Assembly (NCBI GenBank): GCA_021229015.1 | Contig: CM037785.1 | Location: 35,823,062-35,887,061 of the forward strand | Source of the DNA: Solen grandis | Lineage: Eukaryota; Mollusca; Bivalvia; Adapedonta; Solenidae | Length of the DNA: 64,000 nt | Direction: 5' to 3' | Part shown: in pieces, positions 12,901-22,579 of the stretch | How positions within the stretch are numbered: position 1 is the first letter of the stretch | Layout: each line of letters begins with the position of its first letter | Made by a program: the position numbers and the translations under genes | Notes under the pieces: generated by a model | The model's input: only the letters and a program-made list of their open reading frames with translations | Database searches by the model: none | What the model was told of the DNA's origin: nothing

Positions 12901-15401
12901 ACTGTATTATCCAGGGGCTAGATTTTTGCTTAAAATCTTAAACCCATCTGCCATCATATCATATTGTTTGTTGGGTTTAACGTCCCATCGACTGTATTCA
13001 GTCATTTGGAGACGATGTCTACTTGAGACAGTTATAATGCTGCCACACTGCAGTATCACGTCGTAGACATGTGGCATGATACCACATCCAGTCACATTAT
13101 CCTGACACCGGGCAAACCAGTCCTGCAACTACCTATATATGATGAGCACCAAGCAAGGGAGCTATACCAGTACAATTTTAAAACGACTTTGGTATGTCAC
13201 GACCTGGGATCGAACCCACAACCTCCCGCTCCCGAGGCGGACGCTCTAAACACTAGGCAACCGAGGACGGTCATATCATATTGTAAAATGACCCCATTGG
13301 TCCTTTTTCCGACTGACAGAAAAATTCCAATTTTTTTTTATTTTTGGCTTTTTACATGCACCTCATCCTAGAGTTAGTTCATTTAACATATATGGGATTT
13401 CCCAGATGACATTTTTTGTCCTTCCCTATTCTGGAATTTGCAAAATATTAACTTGAAACTTGAAAAAACTCATAGTTTTCAATTACGCTTGCAGAAGATC
13501 ACGATAGTATTGTACAATGGCACTTCGAGAAGACAACTGGACAATTCGATTTCTTTTAAATATTTTATAAAATAATTGATAAAACATGAACATTTATTCA
13601 ACAACTTTGTTGCATATCCATATATATGGTATAGACACTCCCAGAAATATAATAGTAATGATAAGTTCAGGATGAAAAGTAAATGAATATCTTTAGCATA
13701 TTTTGTTTCTGGCTTATATCATAGGTTCTTAAGGACAGGACCCTAGCCGTGCCCCCACCCCCATCACAGACACAGACACACACACGCGCGCGCGCGCGAA
13801 GAGCTTTTAATAAAGCGGTTTTCAACTTAAATTCGCCATTTACATTGAGTTTATGTATCAAAATATTCACATTCAAATACATCTAACGTTTACTATCCAT
13901 GTCTTTATAAATAAAAAAAATACTATATATAAAACAACAAAGTAATCAACTTCAGCAGGATACTGAAGAGCACCCATCAGGAATTGGGGTCAAAATATCT
14001 ATGTAAAATGTGCCCATCGGTAATATTGTCGAGTACCCACTGTCATCGGATAAATTTTCCTTCATAACTGTTCAAAAGAAATACAAGCATAATTATTTCT
14101 AATGTCTGAACTGTCAAGATTTCGAGTGGGGATTTAACCCAATTTGAACCTCGATCAACTGAAGTGAACCCAAAACGATATCTATTAGGTCAGCGCTGCG
14201 ATTTGTTTATGAACAGAAGGGAACGGTAAGTGTATTCCGAAGTTATTGTGTTTACAAATATTTTCGGAACACTCTTACCTTCCCGTTCTGTATCATAATA
14301 TTATACAATCGCAGCATCTTTTTTTACAGTCTGAGTTGACCTTCGTGGGTGATGACGTCATAGATGTCGTTTTGGGTTCACTTCCGTTGATCAGGTTCCA
14401 ATCGGATAAAATAACTAAATCTCGAATAGAAATCATGATATTTCAGGCATTTAAATAATAATATCTGTATTTCGTGTGAACAGTTATGAAGGAAAATTAT
14501 CCGCTGACAGTGGGAATTCTCCAATATTATGGGCGCATTTTCATTGACACTTATTTCCGATGGGTGCCCTTTAGCATCCTGCTGAAGTTGGTAACCTTGT
14601 TGTTTATTATGTATAGACTATCGTGATTTTTTTCCTATTGATAAAGACAGGGTCCTGTCCTCAAGTGCCTGTGGCTTATATGATATCATATCGCTTGAAT
14701 ATCACTTGTAATGCCGCATTGTGTCCTTTTCAGCTTCGTTCGATCACCAGATCACACAAATTGTTGCCAACTCTCTCACAGTCGTCAATAGTGGGTAAGG
14801 ATATTTTTCTATCGAGTTCAATTGTCAATTTGTCACAACTCCACGCAGTGATCTCCCTTGCACGCTCACTTTCACTGCCGTCACAATGGTAGGCAATTCA
14901 TGCACGGAAGAAAAACATGATATTTTTTTAATCTTTTTTTTTTTTTTAACCAGAAGGCGATAATTAATGTTTAATTAAAAAAATATATGGAAATGCCACT
15001 CGCCGTAAAATAAAATGAATTTGAAAAAAAAAAAAAAAAGAAAAAAAAAAAACAGTAATACTTTCATATTTTTTATAAAATATTTTTATTTGCTATCGTT
15101 TTTTATTTATTTCATAATAATCAATATAAGAAATAACTAAGCTGATACATAGAAACAGAATTTTTGAACAATTATACAAAAAAAATCCTGAGAATGAAGG
15201 GGAGATAACTGCGTAGAGATTCGCTGTAAACTCAAACTCACCACAGCAGTTACTTCCCTTGATCAGTACAGTTGTGAAGCTTGACTAATTGACTTTTACT
15301 CGAGTCCTAACTACACCCGCTTGTTGGGTTTTGTTTGAGAGGTTGCGAATTTTGTTGTAAATAGAAAAAAAAGAGAATCTTCTTTCTTCTTTTATTGTAA
15401 T

Positions 15402-15441
<40 letters not shown>

Positions 15442-18400
15442 TTATAAAATCGTTTAAATGTTATTTTAGACCACGGGAACTAGAATCACAGAATTGCCAA
15501 TTTCATTGAAATATTGATAACGATTTTTTGTCCCTCTGTATACAGTACCGAAGAAAAAAATCGTACATGTATATTCTGATAATCAAGACTGAAATGGAAA
15601 TGAAATCTGCAATTCTGCAGTTTTAGTGCCAGTGTTTTAGACTTGAAATAGCTAAACACTATTTGTCTCATTTGTAGTAAAATCGTTACTTTAAGTGACA
15701 TGCTTGTCCACCATCTGTTTATGCTACGTAATTAACTCGAGAGCTGTTTGGAGGTAATAAAGAAGTTTGTTCCTTGCTTACTTTGAAAATACTTTGTGCC
15801 AATAGTATTCGTGCTAGTTGATGATAATGTGTACTTCAGATGTTCATTTCGTACATTTTGAAGATGATTTGTGGGAAATGGGTAATCCACCTCGTTCTAC
15901 GTTCTGTGCGATGTTAACTCAGTGTCTTCTATTAAATGTAAGGTTTCTTTTTACTTTCAGGTGTTCAAGTTACAGCGCTATTTCGGATGCTAACGCCGCC
16001 TCATCTAGCGGAGTCGTGTCGTGGAGTTTTAACCTGTTTATACCCTATACCTCGCCACAAGGGCAGCGACCACTGTTGGCTTCACCGTCACTGTTGGGGT
16101 CTGTGACGGAACCTGCACAGCTGTAAGTGAGCTTGTAATACTGATTGCCTTAACCCTTTCCCTCATATAGACTCATTTTGCGCACTCAATAGGTACCACA
16201 TAAAGCCTGTCTGCAGAAAACCACTGTTAAACCTTACCAAATTTAATTACAAAATCCTCATTTCCAGACCACTGAGGAGCAGCGAACAGCATAAAAACTG
16301 ATCAGCCTGCAAGTTACTTGCAGGCTAATCTGGTTTTATGCTGTTCGCATAGGTCTTTTCATGGTTTCCTCTATGAGGGAAAGGGTTAAATAAAACAAGA
16401 GTGTTCTTTGGAGCACACGCGTCACCTGCTGAAGCGTCACCTCTGCTTACAGCAGGTGACACAAAAATAGTTCATTGAATTTCGGTTCAATGTCTCATTG
16501 AATAGTAGCGCCATTTTAAGACAGTCTAACCATTATCCATTGTTCCCATGTGAAAGAAGTGCAATAGACAATATATTTGACTTGGGAGAGAACAAATCAT
16601 ATCGTTTCAAACACATTGGAAAACTAAATTACCACAGTAAAAACAGAATAAAAAGAAACTACAGGGAGAAGAGAGAAATATGATATAAATATTGATTTAA
16701 ATAATTACCTGATATTATTTTTGGTCGGTTAAAACAACAAATGTATAATGTCTTATGGAAATTATGTCTTTAATATAAAGGGAAAGCAAAACAAAATATA
16801 TGCGAACTAAACAGTTTCAATATATATTTTTGTTTTCCGGGGAAAAATAATGCAAAAACAATTAAATTCACTTTTTTTTCAATATTTCGTCAAAAATTTC
16901 CTTTCTCAAGAAAGAACATGAATTTTTGAGCAACTACATAATCGACGTTTGTACAGTCGCCATATTGTTATTGCTATCCATAACAGCAATAATTTATAGA
17001 AATAACAATATGGCGACTGTACAAATGTTGATTATGTAGTTGCTTAATAATTCATGGTTTTTCTTGGGAAAGGTAAATATGAAAAAGCTTGAATTAATTT
17101 GTAAACAGCTTCAAGTTTTATCGTCGGCAGAAGTTATCCTCCTATATCAACATAGGCGGGACAAATACAATGGACATGTACATACAAATTGACACTCATT
17201 TTCAATGCCGTTACTATATATAAATTAAGGTAATCTATCTTTAAATTGTTAATATGGTTCATTAAGTGATCGTGGGATTTTTATAGTAAATGCAAGCCTT
17301 TAAAGACTTTAAGCAAAATGGCCCTCATCAAGTCAATGGATGCTTACATCTATACTAAAGTATGTTAAGCACTTGAGGGACTATGAAAATAACTTAATGA
17401 TGGATGATTTACCTTAAACAGTATCTGCCTTCATGAACAGTTTACTAACCAGGGAGCTTAAGGCCTCTAATCTGTGCGGTACGACCGCCTTACTGATGTC
17501 GGCTGAAATAAAGATATACAAATCATTGTGGTTCCAGCATCGACAAAGCTGCAGTCAAGGTGTATGGGTCATTTCCAGTAATAGATATTTTAGATTTTTT
17601 TTAAAATTGTGCATTTATACATGTCATATAATACAATACAGTATATATTTATGACCTACAGCAAACTTGCTCGAGGAGAAAGAGGCGTGACCTGGAAGAG
17701 GACATGACTAACTCTACCACCCTGTCTACCACCGTTGTCGTCTACCCAGAAGGTGGGTGTGTCTCAAATTACTTTGAAATATCTGGTTGAAAGGTTGCAA
17801 GATTCCCCTGACTCAATGACCATATTGGCTTAGTATATAGATGAAATTGTTTTCAGTTGATATGAATAAATAGATCTCATCGAGAATAAAATATAAGTTA
17901 AACATTTTCATGAGCGCGTAGAGCGTAAATAATTTTTAATTTATCAAGATAGTAAGTTTAGTAACCGCATGTGCTATATAAGAATAGATATCATGCCACA
18001 GTAGAGATGCTGTCGAAAAAACAGAACAAAGAAAACTTCAGCGCAATTAAATGTGTTAAAATAGTTACAGAGCTTCGTTTTGTGTCATCAACTCATTAAA
18101 TAGTATTAGTAATTGATGTCCTCTCATTTTAATTTCTATGGATGTTAGTATTATATATTTGTTTACTAATCTAACAAGGTTATGACATGCATGCATTTTA
18201 GGCTTACAAAATTATGAAATAATATTATGTGATTTTATATGAATGTTATATAAATTGTCAAAATACAATATATGCAAACTCAAACTTTCGTTATGTCAAA
18301 ACAAACAGCAGAGAAGAAAATATACTATGTAAATATTTCGCATCAATGACCGAGTGATTAATGCATCCGCCCCGTACCATGAAGGGGGTATTTTCAGTCC

Positions 18401-18961
18401 CCCGCCACAATATCTCCCCTGTATACTTAGCGCTTAGCAAAAATAATGGTAGTTCGGCCCAGAGTCAAGAATAATGTGACTGGTCGTGGTATTATACATA
18501 TCTCACCAAAAAAGTAAACGTCTCGTCCATATGACTGGAATACTGGCAATGTGTGTGCTAACACAAGCAAATGAAATGTAAAGAAACTATTGACAATCTT
18601 AAAAGTTCTAGACTATGCAGAAGAACATAAATATAGGTTCACACAATATATATAGATATATTTATCGTTCAAATATATGTACATTTACTGAAATACCCGT
18701 CCGCTTTTTTTATTTTCGCCTTATCATTTCATTTTTCTTTCAGAGTACTTCAACAATCTTGAAAACAAGGGCAATCGGCAGGCAGAGTTGAACGTGTGTG
18801 TTTCTCGTACTCCGATGACGGCCGCGCTGGCAGGACTTGCTCTGAGTATGGCCGTATGTCTCACTCTGACGGTCTTTATGTTCGTCAGGATGAGAAAAAG
18901 CAACAGGCAGAACAAGGCAGACGACATGTACGTCCGCAACATCGTCGGTTATAAACATTAG
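3873..18961 (+). CDS. ZP-like single-pass membrane protein, nine exons
   Basis: Spliced CDS of 1080 bp, 359 residues: 3873-3939, 5037-5203, 8139-8266, 12483-12628, 14734-14794, 14849-14888, 15961-16122, 17662-17752, 18744-18961. All introns are GT-AG and the outer phases agree. Residues 1-17 are a signal peptide (start MKTFVLLCVICV, cleavage likely after SFA). The extracellular part is Cys-, Thr- and Ser-rich, with a ZP-N-like first half (Cys in CSPTDY, GQCAAQ, AAACTIG, SCTCSK) and a ZP-C-like second half (DLPCTLTF, VGVCDGTC). A basic RRKRR site at 262-266 fits the furin-type site expected after ZP modules. A helix at about 312-335 (MTAALAGLALSMAVCL onward) is followed by a 24-residue basic tail. 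The ZP assignment rests on architecture and cysteine spacing, not a database search. Role inferred: apical extracellular matrix or egg-coat component. Exon 7 is internally frame-shifted (separate entry). Confidence 0.75.
5037..5203 (+). CDS. ZP-like gene, exon 2 (start of ZP-N-like half)
   Basis: Enters in phase 1 and leaves in phase 0 (AATT before GTAAGT). Encodes residues 23-78, including CSPTDYTITITG, VDGQCAAQ and AAACTIGSLP. Three cysteines alternate with beta-prone Thr/Ser-rich stretches, as in ZP-N-type immunoglobulin-like folds. Confidence 0.75.
5320..6460. repeat. CGTC/GGACG-rich foldback-like tract in intron 2
   Basis: About 1.1 kb far richer in CpG than its surroundings, built of scattered short words such as ACGTCC, GTCCG and CGTCCTCAGTACG. 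The last occurs near 5687 and again near 6213. The left part carries mostly the CGTCC orientation and 5820-6040 mostly GGACG. For example, AAGGACGTACTGCAAACG near 5950 is nearly the reverse complement of a stretch near 6163-6184. The words CCCTGTTACACT recur near 5328 and 6193. Probably a decayed foldback or non-autonomous transposon. I do not recognise the family, and no long reading frame is present. Confidence 0.5.
6461..8138. other. Rest of intron 2, simple repeats only
   Basis: AT-rich intron sequence with no supportable gene. It contains a (CCAA)n microsatellite near 7548-7570 running into (CAAA)n, A-rich runs near 7340-7370, and a poly-T tract immediately before the exon 3 splice site. 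Confidence 0.5.
8139..8266 (+). CDS. ZP-like gene, exon 3
   Basis: Follows a long poly-T tract and CATAG. Enters in phase 0 and ends in phase 2 before GTAAGT. Encodes ETTFTVVVQENAALELATDY and then a cysteine pair in SCTCSKDF, completing the ZP-N-like half (residues 79-120). Confidence 0.75.
8885..9419. mobile_element. TTAA-flanked MITE with 19-bp inverted ends
   Basis: A TTAA at 8885-8888 is followed by GGTCTTCCCATCCTAATAG. The right end is CTATTAGGATGGGAAGACT followed by TTAA at 9416-9419. The two ends are inverted copies with one mismatch, and the TTAA duplications point to a piggyBac-type non-autonomous element of about 530 bp. No transposase frame is present. It sits inside intron 3 of the ZP-like gene. 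Confidence 0.8.
9871..9940. repeat. Short tandem duplication (two ~31-bp copies)
   Basis: The phrase TTTAGATAGCTGCAGCTACA continuing into TTTGAGATACA occurs twice, starting near 9871 and 9909, separated by a few bases. A recent direct duplication within intron 3. Confidence 0.8.
10133..10267 (+). CDS. Candidate alternative exon of the ZP-like gene
   Basis: Preceded by CCATGCAG and followed by GTATGA, this 135-bp segment has one open frame, which fits the phase-2 end of exon 3. The joined peptide starts AITCEQDPDLWTAFNLTC, has two more cysteines or small-residue stretches (SGIATAC), and ends in a hydrophobic tail (LVTIFLTVLLTVTLA) with TGA three codons-worth of bases before the donor. Because 135 is divisible by three it would also fit as a cassette, but the in-frame TGA would end the protein. 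Read as a terminal exon, it gives a short ZP-N-only form with a tail resembling a GPI-anchor signal. Splice signals and phase are seen; use and anchoring are inferred. Confidence 0.4.
11850..12352. repeat. Pearl-like repeat fragment with ACGG-type tail
   Basis: Two diverged units share CATCGTCTTCTCT, CAAAATCCATCC and GACATTGACC-type phrases spaced about 170 bp apart. They end in a GACAGACGGACGAACC tail and TTGTTGGGCATAAAA. This is the layout of pearl-like non-autonomous elements of bivalves: internal units, then a tetranucleotide microsatellite. It lies in intron 3 just left of exon 4. Confidence 0.55.
12483..12628 (+). CDS. ZP-like gene, exon 4 (linker and start of ZP-C-like half)
   Basis: Acceptor TGTGTTTCAG; enters in phase 2 and leaves in phase 1 before GTAAGC. 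Encodes NEASEGTATDSLAPTFTLSL, a Gly/Ser/Thr-rich loop and AAVLKVTMAASYQ. The last segment resembles the opening strand of a ZP-C subdomain. GC-rich compared with the flanking introns. Confidence 0.75.
12965..13275 (-). mobile_element. tRNA-headed SINE, near-full copy
   Basis: On the minus strand the head reads as a tRNA-like sequence with a B-box-like GTGGGTTCGATCCC at about 13207-13220, then a conserved body ending in GGGACGTTAAACCCAACAA. The same element recurs through the window near 4636-4938, 25058-25355, 49770-50035, 53029-53335, 55745-56135 and 63020-63293, with decayed pieces near 312-510, 1425-1600 and 11030-11150. Confidence 0.8.
13690..14695. mobile_element. Large foldback (inverted-arm) element in intron 4
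   Basis: The left arm (about 13700-14240) and right arm (about 14245-14690) are inverted copies. Shared words include AAGGACAGGACCCT / AGGGTCCTGTCCT, ACTTCAGCAGGAT / ATCCTGCTGAAGT, CCTTCATAACTGTTC / ACAGTTATGAAGG and GTGAACCCAAAACGA / TTTTGGGTTCACTTC. The left arm is interrupted by a (CA)n(CG)n microsatellite near 13767-13797. The loop is very short, so the RNA or single strand would form a ~0.5-kb hairpin. The right edge is about 40 bp from exon 5. No transposase is encoded. Confidence 0.75.
14734..14794 (+). CDS. ZP-like gene, exon 5
   Basis: Acceptor CCTTTTCAG; 61 bp, phase 1 in and phase 2 out before GTAAGG. Encodes SFDHQITQIVANSLTVVNSG, a typical ZP-C segment. It is separated from exon 6 by an intron of only 54 bp. 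Confidence 0.7.
14849..14888 (+). CDS. ZP-like gene, exon 6 (40 bp)
   Basis: Acceptor CCACGCAG, donor GTAGGC; completes a Gly codon and encodes DLPCTLTFTAVTM, ending in phase 0. The DLPC cysteine fits the first conserved cysteine of a ZP-C subdomain. The exon is very short but in phase with both neighbours by length. Confidence 0.65.
15961..16122 (+). CDS. ZP-like gene, exon 7, frame-shifted internally
   Basis: Acceptor TTACTTTCAG and donor GTAAGT are clear, and the 162-bp length keeps overall phase. Read straight from exon 6, the frame meets TAA at about 15991. Protein-like sequence begins one base later (CSSYSAISDANAASSSG, then VVSWSFNLFIPYTSPQG). After the GGG run near 16062 it continues in the original frame as TTVGFTVTVGVCDGTCTA, which joins exon 8. 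Two compensating one-base differences therefore separate this sequence from an intact frame: assembly errors, or a damaged allele. Confidence 0.6.
16150..16389. mobile_element. TTAA-flanked MITE (CCCTTTCCCTCATA family), copy 1
   Basis: Starts TTAACCCTTTCCCTCATA and ends CTATGAGGGAAAGGGTTAA, an inverted pair with TTAA at both edges. An internal palindrome (CAAGTTACTTGCAGG region) forms a second hairpin. Related copies lie at 40510-40751 and 54496-54692, and a reversed fragment near 33880-33970. About 240 bp, no coding capacity. Confidence 0.85.
16895..17075. mobile_element. Hairpin MITE
   Basis: Two ~75-bp arms are inverted copies: GCAACTACATAATCGACG ... GCCATATTGTTATT on the left and AATAACAATATGGCG ... 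GATTATGTAGTTGC on the right. They lie around a short AT-rich loop near 16980-17003. Outer ends continue as TTTCTCAAGAAA / TTTTTCTTGGGAAA. Probably a foldback MITE in intron 7. A related, more decayed one lies at 23194-23356. Confidence 0.75.
17662..17752 (+). CDS. ZP-like gene, exon 8 (furin-type site)
   Basis: Acceptor ACCTACAG, donor GTGGGT, phase 0 to phase 1. Encodes QTCSRRKRRDLEED, a basic RRKRR cluster where ZP proteins are usually cut before the membrane anchor. An N-glycosylation sequon (NST) and a Thr/Val-rich linker follow (residues 258-287). Confidence 0.75.
18744..18961 (+). CDS. ZP-like gene, exon 9 (transmembrane and tail)
   Basis: Acceptor TTTCTTTCAG, phase 1 in, ends at TAG. 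Encodes EYFNNLENKGNRQAELNVC, a hydrophobic helix (MTAALAGLALSMAVCLTLTV then FMFV) and a basic tail (RMRKSNRQNKADDMYV onward) ending NIVGYKH. The helix followed by Arg/Lys residues fits a type I membrane orientation. Confidence 0.8.
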
Positions 18962-19420
18962 ACGACCGGGAATTGTCGTTCCCTACAACCCGAAATTTAA
19001 GGACGATAACTCTTGATATAGATACGGCTATTTATACAAGCACAGAGTTGTCATAATTGCAACTATAATGGGAGTTGGGTTTTTTTCCCCGGAGAATAAC
19101 GGTAGTTGATTTTGCGGACATTTCATATGAATTCAGGAAATGCTCACGCACAACAACGATATAATTGTCATTTATAATATCCTGCCATTTCCATTATTTT
19201 TATTTTCGCCATAATGTAAAACAGATTTTTCTACATGAATCTTGATAACTAAAACAAAACACAGCTGCGAAAAGTTGATATCAGGTAATCAGTGCAGAAT
19301 TTCTGAGAGTTTAGCTGATGGTAGCGGTGGTAGTGATGATGATGGCGGTAGCATTAGTATTACATTTGACAATCATGCTACTGTTGCTGCTCCTGCTGTG
19401 ATTGTTGTAAATAAAAAAAA
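18962..19420 (+). other. 3' untranslated region of the ZP-like gene, candidate poly-A signal
   Basis: No frame continues past the TAG at 18961. An AATAAA occurs at 19409-19414, about 450 bases after the stop, and is the first good polyadenylation hexamer on this strand. The region includes a GGTGGTAG/ATGATGG-type simple repeat. Confidence 0.45.
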
Positions 19421-19489
19421 TTCATGTTTGCTACATTCTTATTTTAACTAACGTCCATATTGTCAGTTACCACTTCTTGTAATGTATAT

Positions 19490-20030
19490 CCCCAGCAACA
19501 ACGTTGAATTATGACAGAGTTATCGCCCTTTGTAATTTTTACGCAAACTTTGCAATATTTTATCTCCAAAACTCTAGGTTTGCGCGTGATAGATCAGTAT
19601 CAAGTCTTGTTGTGCATATCGTCAGCATGTTTGGTTAGGATGATTTATGACAGAGTTATGGTCCTTTGTAAATGACACAATCTTGTCAGCACTTCATTTC
19701 CCCTTCTCTCTCCCTCTCCCCTCCCCCTTACCCGGTTTGAATTGAATGAAACTTCATAATATTGATCAGTATCAAGTCTTATTGTGCAATTCTTTTTTTA
19801 TACTTTTATTCGCTTAAGTACGTTTTGATTGGATGATCCATCAAAGAGTTAGAACTCTTTGTATTTTGACGCAATATCGTCCGCACTTCATCTCCAAAAC
19901 CACTGGATTGAAATGAATAAAGCATCACAAGACTGGTCAGTAATCATGTCTTGTTTTGCATATTGTTGGTATGCTTCGTTGGGATGATATATCACAGAGT
20001 TATGGTCCTTTGTCTTTTAGCAAATAGTAT
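19490..20030. repeat. Degenerate tandem units (pearl-like)
   Basis: The phrases GACAGAGTTATGGTCCTTTG, ATCAGTATCAAGTCTT and TTTGG(T)TAGGATGAT recur three to four times at roughly 140-190-bp spacing between about 19510 and 20010. They are diverged and lack a microsatellite tail. No gene here. Confidence 0.5.
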
Positions 20031-21940
20031 ATAAATACTACAAGAAATCTTTTGACGCTTGTGCCAAAGAATCGGGCCGAAAGAATGTTGTTGTTGGCGT
20101 GTGGGGAACTCGTATTTGCTTCTTCATTTAACGCAGTAATACATTGGAACCAGCAATAAAATATTGCATTTTGAGAAACTTAGCCCCTATAAATGACGTT
20201 CGTACCTTTTCGTACTGGCTTTTGAAAGTGATTTCAGCATAATTACAACAATCTACATTTCTAGTAGGCAACTGACAAAATAAAAAAAGTTTAAATAATA
20301 ATAATAATAATGCAGTAGTAGTAGTTTACAACCTTTGTTCCCATACACATATGTTGTTTTTATTGCTAGCAGGTAAAGTTAAAGTACAAAAACGGCAAAT
20401 GTGCGTATACTTGATTTTGTGTAAGTACAATACAATATAACACTCCGCAGGTAACCTTAACCATTAAACTAGATTTTAAATATCGAAAAACATAATGACA
20501 TCTGTCATAATCATTATCATTGACACTCTCAAGAAAAGACGAGATACATATCTATATACAAACTATTGAAGTAAGGTCATGACCTCATTAGGTATGTAAT
20601 TTAAGAATGGAATCAGGGCCATGACCCTTACTCCGAATCAAAGAGCTCAATGCACAGAGAGACTGTCAGCGGGGTCATCATGAAAAGGAGATTGAGTTCA
20701 GCTGATTTACAAGCAATAAGAATTGCAGGTAAACCTGTAGAGTTTTTGGTATCATATAACCTTTTGACCTTTTATATGACCTTCACCCTCTATCGAATTC
20801 AACCTTCCTGAAAGACTGGGTTTAGACTTGAAAGGTATTTGTTTCATGTAATTCCTGTTGCCAGTCTCTCAGTGCCTTGGGCGCTTTGATTATCATCATG
20901 GGCTCAGACTGACAACACTGTATTTAGCAACATAGCAATACTTAAGCATAAAATCAACAAATTCAAAGATTCAATGGAGAGCTAAAAAAGTGACTGTCAT
21001 TGTGTTGAATTTATTCGTCGTAGTGACAGCATTTCAATCAAAGCGAGGTCCAGTTAATTAATGGTGAGGGAAGACCACGACCTGTACAGAGGTACCCGGG
21101 GTTAAACTCCTGAATTCTGATGTATCACAAGTCAGCTGGAAGGTTTCCTTATATGGAAATATCAAATGATTAGACAGGGACTCGGACCCACAGCGGTGGT
21201 TTCTACCCTGGTATTCCTAAGGAACACAGTCTTGCTCCGACTGTAATAAGCTGATCAAGATACTGTCGCATCAAAGGCCACAAAAAGTTTTAAACGCCAA
21301 GGTCGAGAGGTTACGTAAAGGACTACGGATCCGAAAGTTGTGGATTCGAACCCCATCGGGGCGATACTATTTTATGATCTTCCAAGATGCAAAGTACTGG
21401 TCAATATGAACCAATGGGAGAGATGAGTATCAGTTAAACGATGTTGGTTCCCATGGTAGGCATTAAAGGGTATAAGTTTAAAATAAACCGTACGCCTATA
21501 ATAGTAAGTGGAATCTGTGAATCTTGTTCCATACAAAATAGATTTATAAATAATAGGCTAGTAGCTGTTTCTCATAACAAGTTAGGATATACGTGTTTAT
21601 TTTAAAACGACCTGATAAATCTTTTGAATTTACCATGAAATTTCTTAAAATATTGGACCGATCTTTTTTTTTCTGTTTACGGCACTTATTAAAAAGTATG
21701 TTTATTACTGGTCTAGTATTTTGCGCATTGAAAGGTCATAAAATATATGCTCTTCATGCAACTGACTTTATAACTACGTGTTATTCCCCTAAACGGCGCA
21801 ATTCTCTGAGCATCTGTTCAATCAAATATCTTTTTCTCTCACTCATAAAACCATTTATTCAGTGCCCCGATTTCTCGGGGAATTATATTAAAAAAAAAAC
21901 TACACATTATTCCTAGATTAAATATATAAAACAAAACTTT
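20031..21940. other. Intergenic region between convergent genes
   Basis: No supportable coding sequence. It holds a decayed copy of the second SINE family (about 21005-21205), a tRNA-like SINE head near 21295-21375 with a B-box-like GTGGATTCGAACCCC, and (ATA)n/(GTA)n simple repeats near 20296-20325. An open frame of 107 codons at 21593-21916 is AT-rich and unlike any family I know. Confidence 0.45.
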
Positions 21941-22403
21941 TAAATAGAGTATAATCACATTTATTTAGACACCAATTATATGCATTGTATACATTACAAC
22001 AAAATGATTAAACAATCATTGGACAAGAAAACAAAAATACAAAATATTTTGAAGAACAGAAAGGCATTGGGAAAGTTTTTCCATCGTCAGGTCTTTGATG
22101 TCTGAAAAAGAAAACACGGAACATTGTTTCCTTAAACAATATAAGAAATGATGACAAAAATCTAAGCAATCTGAATGCAGTGAAATATTTTTTAAAAAGG
22201 GCCGTACCAGGTTCATCGGTAATTTGTATGTCTGCGGATTCGAAGGTTGTGAGTTTGATTCTCGATGGCACAATTAAAGTACTGTTTGTACCCAGGTACC
22301 GTCGAATGGGATTAGTTTAAGTTGTTAGAACTTATTTTCTAATCGACATAAAAAACAAGCTGAAAATAAGACAATACAAATTTGAAAGAAAAACTAACTG
22401 TAT

Positions 22404-22579
22404 TTAGCAGCTCCTGGCATAGATGTGAAGAACACCTCCAGAACTGTCATCATCATCATCATCATCATCGTCGTCATCAGTAGCTGCTGCGGGAATAGCA
22501 GGACCAACATCATAACTTCCATCCTGTTCACCTTTAGTCTTCAGTTCAATTTCCTTGATTCCAGGATTACTCACAATTT
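22404..22579 (-). CDS. 135-residue protein, exon 3 (acidic tail)
   Basis: Acceptor TTCTTATAG at the high-coordinate side; ends with TAA at 22404-22406. Encodes IVSNPGIKEIELKTKGEQDG, AIPAAAT, eleven Asp, then SSGGVLHIYARSC. The Asp run comes from a (GAT/GAC)n trinucleotide tract that could vary in length between alleles. Confidence 0.65.

Noticed and set aside
13190..13275. tRNA-like sequence with B box
   Set aside because: Part of a dispersed SINE; it lacks a full cloverleaf and has many decayed copies, so it is not called as a functional tRNA gene.
15472..15530. Possible extra ZP-like exon (TTGTRITELPISLK) after a TTATTTTAG acceptor
   Set aside because: It is open in the right phase but has no GT or GC donor before an in-frame TGA, so it cannot repair the exon 7 frame problem.
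18724..18958. Two overlapping 72-codon minus-strand frames
   Set aside because: Antisense shadows of ZP-like exon 9, which has splice-site and frame support on the plus strand.
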